In this document: piece after piece, positions 17,690-24,802 of the stretch
Layout: each line of letters starts with the position of its first letter
How positions within the stretch are numbered: the first letter of the stretch is position 1
Source: Tatumella sp. JGM118
GTDB lineage: Bacteria; Pseudomonadota; Gammaproteobacteria; Enterobacterales; Enterobacteriaceae
Assembly: GCF_018257515.1 (NCBI RefSeq)
Contig: NZ_JAERJR010000002.1
Span: 310,001 to 374,000 of the forward strand
Reading direction: 5' to 3'
DNA: 64,000 nt
Notes under the pieces: generated by a model
Told to the model about the DNA's origin: nothing
The model's input: the letters and a program-made list of their open reading frames with translations, nothing else
Databases searched by the model: none
Program-made: the position numbers and the translations under genes

Positions 17690-17816
17690 TCAACCCCCTT
17701 GTAGAAGCGTTCCTTCGGTGACTCACATATCCGAAAATAATAATGGCATATTATGTAGGGAATGCACCAGCAACAGATACCTTTTTCGTGCTAACGTATC
17801 AGATATTATTGAGGCA

Positions 17817-17833
17817 GGTTATTTACGTGTTAA
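17817..17833 (+). promoter_or_regulatory. PhoP-box-like direct repeat upstream of rstA
   Basis: GGTTAT-N5-TGTTAA resembles the PhoP consensus (T/G)GTTTA-N5-(T/G)GTTTA and lies 22 bp before the rstA ATG. E. coli rstA is PhoP-activated, which motivates the call. The match is imperfect, and no clear Shine-Dalgarno lies between this site and the ATG. Confidence 0.35.
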
Positions 17834-17855
17834 ATATAAATAATTATTGTTAATT

Positions 17856-18584
17856 ATGAATAAAATAGTTTACGTAGAAGATGAACCGGAAGTAGGCGAA
17901 TTGATCGCCGCTTACCTGGGAAAACATGATTTTGACGTGGTTGTCGAGACCCGCGGCGACCGCGCCGAACAAACTATTATTTCAGAACAACCAGACCTGG
18001 TGATGCTGGACATTATGCTGCCCGGAAAAGACGGTATGACCTTATGCCGGGATCTCCGTACCAGCTGGAACGGACCGATTGTGCTGCTGACATCGCTGGA
18101 CAGCGATATGAATCATATTCTTGCGCTGGAAATGGGTGCTAATGACTATATCCTGAAGACCACACCGCCTGCCGTGCTGCTGGCCAGGTTGCGTCTGCAT
18201 TTACGGCAGTCCCAGCAGAATCATTCCGTGGAGGAACATTCCAGCGGAACTGCCCCCGCCAGGCTTATCCGTTTCGGGACGCTAACCATCGATATGCTGA
18301 ACCGTGAAGTGACGCTGGCGGATGAACAAATTCCCCTGTCCACGGCCGATTTTGATCTGCTCTGGGAACTTGCCAGCCATGCCGGTAAAATCCTTAACCG
18401 TGATGCACTGCTGAAAACCTTACGCGGTGTCAGTTATGACGGAATGGACCGCAGTATCGATGTCGCTATCTCGCGGTTACGTAAAAAACTGCATGATAAC
18501 GCGACCGAGCCTTTCCGCATCAAGACCATCCGTAACAAAGGATACCTGTTCGCTCCTCAGGCCTGGGATACCCACTCAGAATGA
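17856..18584 (+). CDS. rstA: RstA, OmpR-family response regulator
   Basis: A 242-residue regulator. The receiver domain (about 1-118) has the acidic pair E8/D9, phospho-acceptor D52, T79 and K101. The C-terminal winged-helix domain (about 140-238) ends in IKTIRNKGYLFAP. VLLTSLDSDMNHILALEMGANDYILKTTPP is nearly identical to E. coli RstA. The ATG at 17856 aligns with the family start. The region before it is very AT-rich with no good ribosome site. A 4-bp ATGA overlap couples it to rstB. A likely target, asr, lies 3 kb downstream. Confidence 0.95.
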   Translation: MNKIVYVEDEPEVGELIAAYLGKHDFDVVVETRGDRAEQTIISEQPDLVMLDIMLPGKDGMTLCRDLRTSWNGPIVLLTSLDSDMNHILALEMGANDYILKTTPPAVLLARLRLHLRQSQQNHSVEEHSSGTAPARLIRFGTLTIDMLNREVTLADEQIPLSTADFDLLWELASHAGKILNRDALLKTLRGVSYDGMDRSIDVAISRLRKKLHDNATEPFRIKTIRNKGYLFAPQAWDTHSE

Positions 18585-19906
18585 AGAAATTGTTTATCCA
18601 GTTTTATCTTCTGTTGTTTGCCTGCTTTCTTGTCATGACATTGCTGGTCGGGCTGGTCTATAAAATGACCGCAGAGCGGGCCGGTCGCCAGTCGATGAAT
18701 GACCTGATGGCCAGCTCTCTTTATTTAATGCGCACTGAGCTGCGGGAAATCCCGCCCCATGACTGGAATAAGACCATTGATAATCTGGATCTTAACCTGT
18801 CGTTTAAGCTGCATATTGAGCCGATGAGCCGCTACACCCTGACGCCGGAGAATATGCGCAGGCTTCGTGCCGGAGAGATTGTGGCGCTGGATGACCAGTA
18901 CACCTTCCTGCAGCATATTCCGCGCAGCCATTATGTGCTGTCTGTCGGCCCGATCCCTTACCTTTTCTATCTGCACCAGATGCGGCTGCTGGATATTGCG
19001 TTGCTGGCGTTTATCGGCATGTCGCTGGCACTGCCGGTGTTTATCTGGATGCGGCCACACTGGAAAGAGATGCAGAAACTGGAACGTGCAGCACAGCGTT
19101 TTGGTCAGGGGGATCTCGACTCACGTACTCACTTCGATAACACCTCCAGTCTTTACCGGTTAGGGATTGCCTTTAACCAGATGGCTGAGAATATCAAGCT
19201 GCTGGTCGCCAGCAAAAAACAGCTGATTGACGGTATTGCTCATGAATTAAGAACCCCGCTGGTACGCCTGCGCTACCGGCTGGAGATGAGTGATAACCTG
19301 ACAGAAAACGAAGCAGCCGCACTGAACCGGGATATCAGCCAGCTGGAAGGATTAATAGAAGAACTGCTGACCTACGCCCGGCTGGATCGCCCTAAAGTCG
19401 ATCTGAAGATACAACATATCGACCTGGCCCATTGGCTGACCGGGCGCATCGATGATGTCCGCTCTCTGCATCCGGAACACAGCATCGAGCTCGATATACC
19501 GCAACAGGAGAATCAGGGATACGCCGATTTACGCCTGATGGAGCGGGTGCTGGATAATCTGGTTAACAACGGGCTACGGTATTCGGTACGCCGGCTGCGT
19601 ATCAGCCTGTGGTTTGATGGCTCGATGGGGATGATGCAGGTCGAAGATGATGGTCCGGGTATTCCGCCGGAAGAACGTGAACATGTATTTGAACCCTTTG
19701 TCCGGCTGGATCCGAGCAGAGACAGGGCCACCGGCGGATGCGGACTGGGCCTGGCCATTGTTTATTCGATTGCCCAGGCATTCCGCGGAACGGTAACCAT
19801 CGACAGCAGCCCGCTGGGTGGCGCGTCGGTACGCTTCTGCTGGCCGGTCACACAAGCCCCCCGGACGTCCCCCCCGGCACTTTTAAAAGGAAGCTCAAAT
19901 GAATAA
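18581..19906 (+). CDS. rstB: RstB, sensor histidine kinase
   Basis: A 441-residue inner-membrane kinase (E. coli RstB has 433). Two membrane segments (about 5-28 and 135-157) flank a periplasmic sensor. A HAMP linker (about 160-210), the H-box with H221 in IAHELRTPL, the N-box LDNLVNNGLRYS and the G-boxes DDGPGIP and GCGLGLAIV follow. It phosphorylates RstA. Its stop codon overlaps the start of the M32 carboxypeptidase by 8 bp, making a three-gene operon. Confidence 0.95.
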   Translation: MKKLFIQFYLLLFACFLVMTLLVGLVYKMTAERAGRQSMNDLMASSLYLMRTELREIPPHDWNKTIDNLDLNLSFKLHIEPMSRYTLTPENMRRLRAGEIVALDDQYTFLQHIPRSHYVLSVGPIPYLFYLHQMRLLDIALLAFIGMSLALPVFIWMRPHWKEMQKLERAAQRFGQGDLDSRTHFDNTSSLYRLGIAFNQMAENIKLLVASKKQLIDGIAHELRTPLVRLRYRLEMSDNLTENEAAALNRDISQLEGLIEELLTYARLDRPKVDLKIQHIDLAHWLTGRIDDVRSLHPEHSIELDIPQQENQGYADLRLMERVLDNLVNNGLRYSVRRLRISLWFDGSMGMMQVEDDGPGIPPEEREHVFEPFVRLDPSRDRATGGCGLGLAIVYSIAQAFRGTVTIDSSPLGGASVRFCWPVTQAPRTSPPALLKGSSNE

Positions 19907-21383
19907 CGCCTATACCCGATTGTGTCAGCGCTTTCGCCGCCTCTCCCGTTTCAGTCACCTGTCGGCGATCGCTGGCTGGGATATGCAGACCATGATGCCT
20001 GCGGGCGGAAGTGAAGCCCGTGGCGAAGCCCTGGCGGAACTGAGTTTATTACAGCATCAGATACTGACCGGTAAAGAAACCGCCGAACTGTTACAGGCTG
20101 CCGCCGATCTTTCCCTGACACCGGATGAGCGTGCCAACCTGCGGGAGATGACCCGTCAGTGGCAACAGGCCGCACTGCTGCCGGCAGAACTGGTGGAAGC
20201 TAAATCGATCGCCGGAATGCGTTGTGAGCATGCCTGGCGAACCCAGCGTCAGGCCAATGACTGGCAGGGATTTTCACAAAACCTGCGTGAGGTCGTGCGT
20301 CTGTCGCGTCAGGAAGCCGATATCCGTGCAACAGCCAATGGCACATCGCGTTATGATGCCCTGCTGGATCTTTACGAGCCCGGGATGGATTGCCAGCAGC
20401 TGGACTCTGTCTTTGATTACCTGAAACAGTGGCTACCGGAATTATTAGCCCGCGTGGTGGAAAAACAGTCCGCCAATCCGCCGCTGCCTGCGAGCGGCCG
20501 CTTCCCGGTTCCTCTGCAGAAGCAGCTCGGCCTGCAGGTGATGCAGACGCTGGGCTTCGACTTTAACCATGGCAGGCTGGATATCAGTGCCCATCCCTTC
20601 TGCGGCGGCGTACCTGAAGATGTCAGGATCACCACGCGTTATGATGAGCAACACATGCTGAGTGCTCTGATGGGGGTGATCCATGAAACCGGACATGCGC
20701 GTTATGAGCAGAATCTGCCGGCACAGTGGGCAGGACAACCTGCCGGCCTTGCCCGCTCCACCGCTATCCATGAGTCACAGAGTCTGTTTATGGAAATGCA
20801 GCTGGGCCGCAGCCGCGAATTCCTGCAGTTTATTCAGCCTCAGGCGGCGGCCATCTTCGGGCCTCAATCAGCGCTGGAAAAAGACAACTTTGTGGCATTG
20901 GCACAACAGGTAAAACCTGGCTTTATCCGTGTTGATGCCGATGAGGTGAGTTACCCTGCACACGTTATGCTGCGATACGATATCGAAAAAGCGCTGATTG
21001 AAGGTGAGATCGAGGTGGAAGATATCCCGGCCCTGTGGGATGAAAAGATGCACCACTACCTGGGGCTCGATACCCGCGGGAATTACCGTCAAGGGTGTAT
21101 GCAGGATATTCACTGGACGGACGGTGCCTTCGGGTATTTCCCGACCTATACTCTGGGCGCCCTGTATGCAGCCCAGTTATTTGCGGCGGCGCAACAACAA
21201 CTGCCGGGCATGTCCGGGGATATCGCCCGCGGAAATCTGCAAACTATTTCCGGCTGGCTGAACGACAATATCTGGCAGCACGGAAGTGTACTGACAACAG
21301 ACGAACTGCTGATAAAAGCGACCGGTGAGCCCCTGAATCCGGCCTTTTTCCGCCAGCACCTCGAACGACGCTACTACCGCTAA
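19899..21383 (+). CDS. M32-family metallocarboxypeptidase (carboxypeptidase Taq type)
   Basis: A 494-residue cytoplasmic zinc peptidase. HETGH at 262-266 supplies two zinc ligands and the catalytic Glu. The third ligand is E292 in HESQSLF, and IRVDADEVSYPAHVMLRYDIE is the M32 substrate-pocket motif. The family removes C-terminal residues from peptides with broad specificity. The start overlaps the end of rstB by 8 bp, suggesting translational coupling and RstAB co-expression. In E. coli this place downstream of rstB is held by tus, and K-12 has no close homologue that I recall. Confidence 0.92.
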   Translation: MNNAYTRLCQRFRRLSRFSHLSAIAGWDMQTMMPAGGSEARGEALAELSLLQHQILTGKETAELLQAAADLSLTPDERANLREMTRQWQQAALLPAELVEAKSIAGMRCEHAWRTQRQANDWQGFSQNLREVVRLSRQEADIRATANGTSRYDALLDLYEPGMDCQQLDSVFDYLKQWLPELLARVVEKQSANPPLPASGRFPVPLQKQLGLQVMQTLGFDFNHGRLDISAHPFCGGVPEDVRITTRYDEQHMLSALMGVIHETGHARYEQNLPAQWAGQPAGLARSTAIHESQSLFMEMQLGRSREFLQFIQPQAAAIFGPQSALEKDNFVALAQQVKPGFIRVDADEVSYPAHVMLRYDIEKALIEGEIEVEDIPALWDEKMHHYLGLDTRGNYRQGCMQDIHWTDGAFGYFPTYTLGALYAAQLFAAAQQQLPGMSGDIARGNLQTISGWLNDNIWQHGSVLTTDELLIKATGEPLNPAFFRQHLERRYYR

Positions 21384-21447
21384 CCCCCTGTCCGGCGGTT
21401 GTTTTTTCCGGCCGCCGGCGTTTTCTTCCGCGTGCTTAGCGCGACTG

Positions 21448-21461
21448 TACAATCGGTTACA
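21448..21461 (+). promoter_or_regulatory. RstA-box-like site upstream of asr
   Basis: TACAATCGGTTACA matches the RstA consensus TACATNTNGTTACA at 10 of 12 specified positions. It lies about 105 bp before asr, which E. coli RstA activates in acid. The box and its regulator gene are both in this window. Confidence 0.6.
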
Positions 21462-21565
21462 CAACGATACCATTCACCAACGGACGGCCCCGATTTATTC
21501 TCATATAGTGATTTCACCGGCCCCGCAGTGGGCTAATAAATGAAAATGAATTCGAGGAATTTGCA

Positions 21566-21952
21566 ATGAAAAAATTATTTGCACTGGTAGTTGCCGCTGC
21601 TATGGGTCTGTCTTCAGTAGCTTTCGCTGCAGACACCACGACTGCTCCTGCACCTGCAGCTGCAACCACTGCTGCTCCGGCAAAAACTGAAGCTCCAGCT
21701 AAGCATGTTGCTCACAAACATAAACATCGTAAGCACCACAAAAAATCTGCTGCTAAAAAAGCTGCAGAGCAGAAAGCTCAGGCTGCTAAAAAGCACCACC
21801 ACAAAAAAGTAGCTAAGAAAGCTGCTGCACAGAAAGCTCAGGCTGCTAAAAAACATCACCACAAAAAAGTAGCTAAAAAAGCTGTTGCTCAGAAAGCACA
21901 GGCAGCTAAAAAGCATCATCACAAAAAAGTAGCTAAGAAAGCTGCTCACTAA
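21566..21952 (+). CDS. asr: Acid shock protein Asr
   Basis: A 128-residue periplasmic protein with a signal peptide ending AFA, an Ala/Thr/Pro-rich spacer and a Lys/His/Ala-rich C-terminal half. The latter contains three near-perfect 20-residue units ([17 protein letters not shown] core), preserved at DNA level as 60-bp repeats from about 21762. In E. coli Asr is strongly induced at low pH under RstAB and PhoRB control and is processed in the periplasm, where its basic residues are thought to protect proteins. AGGAATTTGCA precedes the ATG. A strong terminator follows. Confidence 0.95.
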   Translation: MKKLFALVVAAAMGLSSVAFAADTTTAPAPAAATTAAPAKTEAPAKHVAHKHKHRKHHKKSAAKKAAEQKAQAAKKHHHKKVAKKAAAQKAQAAKKHHHKKVAKKAVAQKAQAAKKHHHKKVAKKAAH

Positions 21953-22010
21953 TTGATAATCAGTACCTGACACGTCAGGACTCTCCTGAACACGCGTCAA
22001 AGTGATTAAA

Positions 22011-22035
22011 ACACCCGGTTATCCGGGTGTTTTTT
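22011..22035 (+). terminator. Intrinsic terminator after asr
   Basis: An 8-bp stem (ACACCCGG / CCGGGTGT) with a TTAT loop is followed by six T residues. It ends 15 bp before the ydgU start, so ydgU is reached only by readthrough or from its own promoter. Confidence 0.88.
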
Positions 22036-22050
22036 ACCGGAGTAACCCGC

Positions 22051-22131
22051 ATGGTACGTCGTTATCGCTTCGAAATCATTCTGATCAGCGTAATCATTTG
22101 CGGCATTATCGCTGCCAGCTTTTTTATCTAG
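22051..22131 (+). CDS. ydgU: YdgU-like 26-residue membrane peptide
   Basis: An open frame of 26 codons starting MVRRYRFE, followed by a single hydrophobic helix rich in Ile to the end. The ribosome site CGGAG lies 8 bases upstream. Size, RRYRFE start, single helix and placement directly after asr match the small E. coli protein YdgU. The function is unknown. Confidence 0.75.
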   Translation: MVRRYRFEIILISVIICGIIAASFFI

Positions 22132-22240
22132 TATCTTCCGGTAAATACTCAATATCTCTCCCTTTTTTCTGCTGTACCGACTATATTACTCATTCTGTAC
22201 CCCAACGTTTACTCTACAGACTCCTGCCATTGAGAGAATT

Positions 22241-23050
22241 ATGCGCCTGCTGACTGTAATAATTTTAAGTACTTTTTGTTTCAGTGTGCAGGTTCACGCT
22301 GACGATGATGATGACACCCCCACTGCCAGCGAAATAAAAACCTTATTTTTTGGTAAAGATCACCGTAAAGAGATCACCGATGTCACTGCTGCCCCGTGGG
22401 ATGCCATTGGTCAGGTAGAAACCGACAGCGGTAATTTATGTACGGCCACCCTGATTTCACCGCACATCGCCCTGACCGCCGGCCACTGCCTGCTGACACC
22501 GCCAGGTAAGTTCGACCCGCCGGTCGCTATCCGTTTTATGGCGTTTTCCGGCGGCTGGCGCTATGAAATTCATGATATCGATGCTCGTGTGGAACCCTCA
22601 CTGGCCGGAAAACTGAAGGCGGATGGTGATGGCTGGATTGTGCCGCCCTCTGCCGCGCCTTACGATTACGGCATTATCATTATCCGTAATCCGCCGTCGG
22701 TCATTACCCCGATCCCGCTGTTTTCCGGAAGCCGCTCAGACCTGATTGCCGCATTAAAGACCACCGGTAATCAGGTAACGCAGGCAGGATACCCGGCAGA
22801 TCATCTGGACAATCTCTATGCACATCAGGATTGTCAGGTCACCGGCTGGTCGCAGAAAGCCGTACTGTCCCATCGTTGCGATACACTGCCGGGCGACAGT
22901 GGATCCCCGCTACTGCTGAAGACCGACAATGGCTGGCAGATTATCGCGGTACAGAGCTCAGCTCCGGCGGCCAGAGATCGTTATCGCGCCGACAACCGGG
23001 CTATCGCCGTCACTTCATTCTATGACAAGATTCAGGCATTGAGTCAGTAA
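22241..23050 (+). CDS. ydgD: YdgD, secreted trypsin-like serine protease
   Basis: A 269-residue protein with a signal peptide ending VHA. The S1-type catalytic triad is H82 (TAGHC), D142 (YDYG) and S220 (GDSGSP). Cys pairs near 67/83 and 198/213 suit periplasmic disulphides. E. coli YdgD has similar length and lies next to asr. The substrate is unknown. The mobile cassette begins two bases after the stop codon, and the 5-bp target duplication GTAAA includes the TAA. Confidence 0.9.
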   Translation: MRLLTVIILSTFCFSVQVHADDDDDTPTASEIKTLFFGKDHRKEITDVTAAPWDAIGQVETDSGNLCTATLISPHIALTAGHCLLTPPGKFDPPVAIRFMAFSGGWRYEIHDIDARVEPSLAGKLKADGDGWIVPPSAAPYDYGIIIIRNPPSVITPIPLFSGSRSDLIAALKTTGNQVTQAGYPADHLDNLYAHQDCQVTGWSQKAVLSHRCDTLPGDSGSPLLLKTDNGWQIIAVQSSAPAARDRYRADNRAIAVTSFYDKIQALSQ

Positions 23051-23051
23051 A
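23047..23051. other. Target site duplication, left copy (GTAAA)
   Basis: GTAAA directly abuts the left inverted end and recurs directly outside the right end (24756-24760). A 5-bp duplication is the Tn3-family hallmark. This copy includes the ydgD stop codon. Confidence 0.8.
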
Positions 23052-23089
23052 AGGGTTTGAGGGTCAATGATGTAAAAAACCACGTTTGT
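23052..23089 (+). repeat. Left terminal inverted repeat, Tn3-family type
   Basis: It starts AGGGTTTGAGGG and contains TGTAAAAAACCACG, with the outer end to the left. It pairs with the inverted copy at 24718-24755. The last bases drift from the canonical ACGTTAAG. Confidence 0.8.
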
Positions 23090-23253
23090 GAACTCACTGG
23101 TTGATATACAGAAACCTGTACGGTTGGCCCTCGCCCCCTCTGACCGGGGTTCGCTCTTCTCTCGTTCAGTCGTGGGAACAGGGGTTAAGAACTCAGGCGG
23201 GTGCAGTGTTAAAACTGTTGCGCGTCATCGACGCGTGAACCTGAGTTTTAAAC

Positions 23254-23291
23254 GGGGTTTGAGGTCCAATCGTGTAAAAAACCACGTTAAG
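23254..23291 (+). repeat. Internal Tn3-type 38-bp end
   Basis: This is the most canonical of the three copies: GGGG at the start, ACGTTAAG at the end, exactly 38 bp. It has the same orientation as the left end, 202 bp inside it. It abuts the ColE1-type RNA I region, as if a transposon end had inserted into a plasmid origin. The spacer 23090-23253 holds inverted repeats AACTCAGG/CCTGAGTT (23190 and 23240) and CGCGT/ACGCG (23221-23235) and no convincing gene. Confidence 0.82.
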
Positions 23292-23299
23292 AAAATTTT

Positions 23300-23400
23300 A
23301 GAGTGAGTCGCTCTTAAACCCGGCAAACGAACCACCGTTGGTAGCGGTGTTTTTTTGTTTACAGGGCAAAAGATTACGCGTACAAAAAAAGATCTCAGTA
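23300..23400 (-). other. ColE1-type replication-control fragment (RNA II promoter and RNA I stem-loops)
   Basis: On the minus strand CTGAGA (23398-23393) and TAATCT (23376-23371), 16 bp apart with a T7 tract between, match the ColE1 RNA II promoter. The start of RNA II follows, including AAACAAAAAAAC. On the plus strand the RNA I stem-loops are recognisable: AGAG-TGAGTCG-CTCT (about 23300-23314) and the terminator CACCG-TTGGTAG-CGGTG followed by T7 (23333-23356), joined by CCGGCAAACGAACC. The first RNA I stem-loop, the rest of RNA II and the replication start are missing; the internal Tn3-type end lies there instead. It cannot be a working origin. Confidence 0.85.
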
Positions 23401-23430
23401 AGATCCTTTCTATCCCAGAGATATATCAAT

Positions 23431-23862
23431 TTAATCAGCATGCTCACGTCGATAAATTTCAACACTCACCAAATCTAATTCAGACAAGCGGTAAAACGAC
23501 ACAACATCTTTACTCCGTGGAGATCGCCAACATTCAGCTTCTGTTTGACATTGTTTTTGCTGTTTATAGCCTTCGGCTATCAGGTATTCACAAATTTTAC
23601 TGGTATCGGTCGTGCCATTGAACTGAATGCCATAGACAAAAGCTTGTGGTCCACTGATATTGCTATAACTGAACTCGTAATTGTCAGAGATACGAGGCAT
23701 TCTTTTCAATAAATCAGGCGTGTAATACTCGTACTCCCGGGTATCCATCCGGGTATAATGGGCGCTACTGGCAAACCCCATCTGTATATGCGGCCATACG
23801 ACAGCCAGTGCAAAAACACTAATGACAGCAACACTGAGCAGAATAATTATATTTCGTCTCAT
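23431..23862 (-). CDS. Small membrane-anchored protein in cassette
   Basis: A 143-residue protein. An N-terminal hydrophobic segment (about 5-24) suggests an inner-membrane or signal anchor, leaving a soluble extracytoplasmic part with YYTPDLLKRMPRISDNYEF and CQTEAECWR. It overlaps the upstream gene by 4 bp (ATGA), a tight translational pair. I do not recognise a named family. From memory, similar proteins occur beside effector-like genes in enterobacteria, so an accessory or immunity role is possible but unproven. Its base composition is more AT-rich than its chromosomal neighbours. Confidence 0.7.
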   Translation of the reverse strand: MRRNIIILLSVAVISVFALAVVWPHIQMGFASSAHYTRMDTREYEYYTPDLLKRMPRISDNYEFSYSNISGPQAFVYGIQFNGTTDTSKICEYLIAEGYKQQKQCQTEAECWRSPRSKDVVSFYRLSELDLVSVEIYRREHAD

Positions 23863-24535
23863 AACCTCATCCTGTTGTTACCAGAGCCTAAGACCAAAAA
23901 AGTCTTATCGTGCTGAGGCAGAATGACGTTTCCAGACAGAAAATCGTTATAGGGGACGACCGTTCGCATAAAAGGCGGCAGCATCCCTTTACGAGGGCGG
24001 GAATACGGGAATTTTTCAGGATCGGGGAACAGTAGCGGCTGAAATGTTTCATTCTTCCAGCTGCCGATTTTGCCGTAGTAGTCCCGGCGTTTTAGGGCTT
24101 CATCCTTGCTAACAGGCAGGAGCTGAGGAAAAGGATTCTGAATCGATACTACCCGATAAAAGCCCGGCAAAGCGGAGACCAAATCCTCACCGCTGAAACC
24201 GCTGTCCGTCACTAAATTATGGGGAAACGATCCCTGAAACGCTTCAAATTTGCGGGCCATCGTCATCATCATCGCCAGGGCAATGCTCTTCTGTTCCCAG
24301 TGAGGTCTGCCGCGCCGTATCCGCCAGGTCATCACTTTTCCTGACCGAAGTTGCCCCTTAGACCAGTCATTCCCTGTGCATACCTGACATCATAAAATTC
24401 CTTCCCTGATGATTCACCTTGAGCTATTAATCTCAAAAGCTCCCGGATATCCGGGCCCTGAGCATGCCCCAAATCCACCCATCCCAAAACTTCCGTATAA
24501 ACAATACCTCTTTTCCATAAGGTGCCTGAGCACCA
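23859..24535 (-). pseudogene. Frameshifted and 5'-truncated gene in cassette
   Basis: Two overlapping minus-strand frames read as one protein. The upstream frame is open for 67 codons (24535-24335: GTLWKRGIVYTEVLGWVDLGHAQG early, GNFGQEK at the end) and stops at 24332. The next frame continues from 24335 with VMTWRIRRGRPHWEQKS, then MARKFEAFQGSF, SGFSGEDLVS and YYGKIGSWKNETFQPLLFPD, to 23859. Restoring one A in the run at 24336-24339 would join them. The upstream frame has no usable start codon before its limiting stop, so the 5' end is also lost. A shortened product from GTG/ATG at 24335/24332 (AGGA upstream) remains possible. The family is unnamed to me. Confidence 0.72.
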
Positions 24536-24598
24536 TCAATAATTTCTGATCGCTTACTCATCCTGAGTATCCCGTCCCGTATTAATGACGGTGACCTA

Positions 24599-24626
24599 AT
24601 TTACCATAACACCTATTTATCTCTCC
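24599..24626 (-). other. Candidate XerCD recombination site (cer/psi-like)
   Basis: On the minus strand TTATGGTAAAT (24609-24599) equals the XerD half-site of ColE1 cer. Six bases upstream, GGAGAGATAAA (24626-24616) matches the XerC consensus GGTGCGYRYAA at 6 of 11 positions. The 6-bp spacer is that of dif and psi. The XerC half is weak, so the call is tentative; the ColE1 fragment in the same cassette makes it more plausible. No gene is seen in 24536-24717. Confidence 0.4.
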
Positions 24627-24717
24627 GCAGCAAGTATACACAAAACCCCCGGGCAAAGTTGGATCATTAAAACCATTATGTGGGTGGTTTTTAACATATA
24701 AAACAGGATGTTATCTA

Positions 24718-24755
24718 ATTATCGTGGTTTTTTACACGACTAGCCCTCAAATCCC
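24718..24755 (-). repeat. Right terminal inverted repeat, Tn3-family type
   Basis: Read on the minus strand it starts GGGATTTGAGGG and contains TGTAAAAAACCACG, with its outer end at 24755. A weaker related stretch (GTGGTTTTTAACAT) lies just inside at about 24682-24697. Confidence 0.8.
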
Positions 24756-24760
24756 GTAAA
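24756..24760. other. Target site duplication, right copy (GTAAA)
   Basis: It is identical to 23047-23051 and immediately outside the right inverted end. Confidence 0.8.
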
Positions 24761-24771
24761 TACCGCAGGGA

Positions 24772-24790
24772 AGCGGTAAAGGTTACCGCT
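24772..24790. terminator. Hairpin beyond the hrpA stop
   Basis: A perfect 8-bp stem (AGCGGTAA / TTACCGCT) with a 3-base loop lies between the cassette and hrpA. Without the cassette it would start about 20 bp after the ydgD stop, so it was probably shared by the convergent ydgD and hrpA. The T-tract is weak. Confidence 0.55.
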
Positions 24791-24802
24791 GCCCTCTGGC
24801 CT

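Larger units (their letters stand above)
23052..24755. mobile_element. Transposase-less cassette with Tn3-family ends (1704 bp)
   Basis: The ends form an imperfect inverted repeat (26 of 33 positions), sharing TTTGAGGG and TGTAAAAAACCACG. They are flanked by the perfect 5-bp direct repeat GTAAA. An internal copy at 23254-23291 is exactly 38 bp, begins GGGG, ends ACGTTAAG and agrees with the Tn3 38-bp terminal repeat at 26 positions by my alignment from memory. No transposase or resolvase frame is present. Contents from left to right: a 160-bp spacer with hairpins, the internal end, a ColE1-type RNA I/RNA II fragment, a small gene, a frameshifted gene and a candidate Xer site. It would need a related Tn3 transposase in trans. 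The layout resembles mobile insertion cassettes or Tn3-derived miniature elements that have captured cargo. Confidence 0.82.

Noticed and set aside
21614-22000. 128-codon minus-strand frame of Ser/Phe-rich repeats
   Set aside because: It is antisense to the repetitive asr gene and produced by the repeats alone.
23088-23306. 72-codon frame in the mobile cassette
   Set aside because: It spans the spacer, the internal Tn3-type end and an RNA I stem-loop; no ribosome site or family.
23300-23400. Functional plasmid origin in the chromosome
   Set aside because: Most of RNA II, the first RNA I loop and the replication start are missing, so it can only be a remnant.
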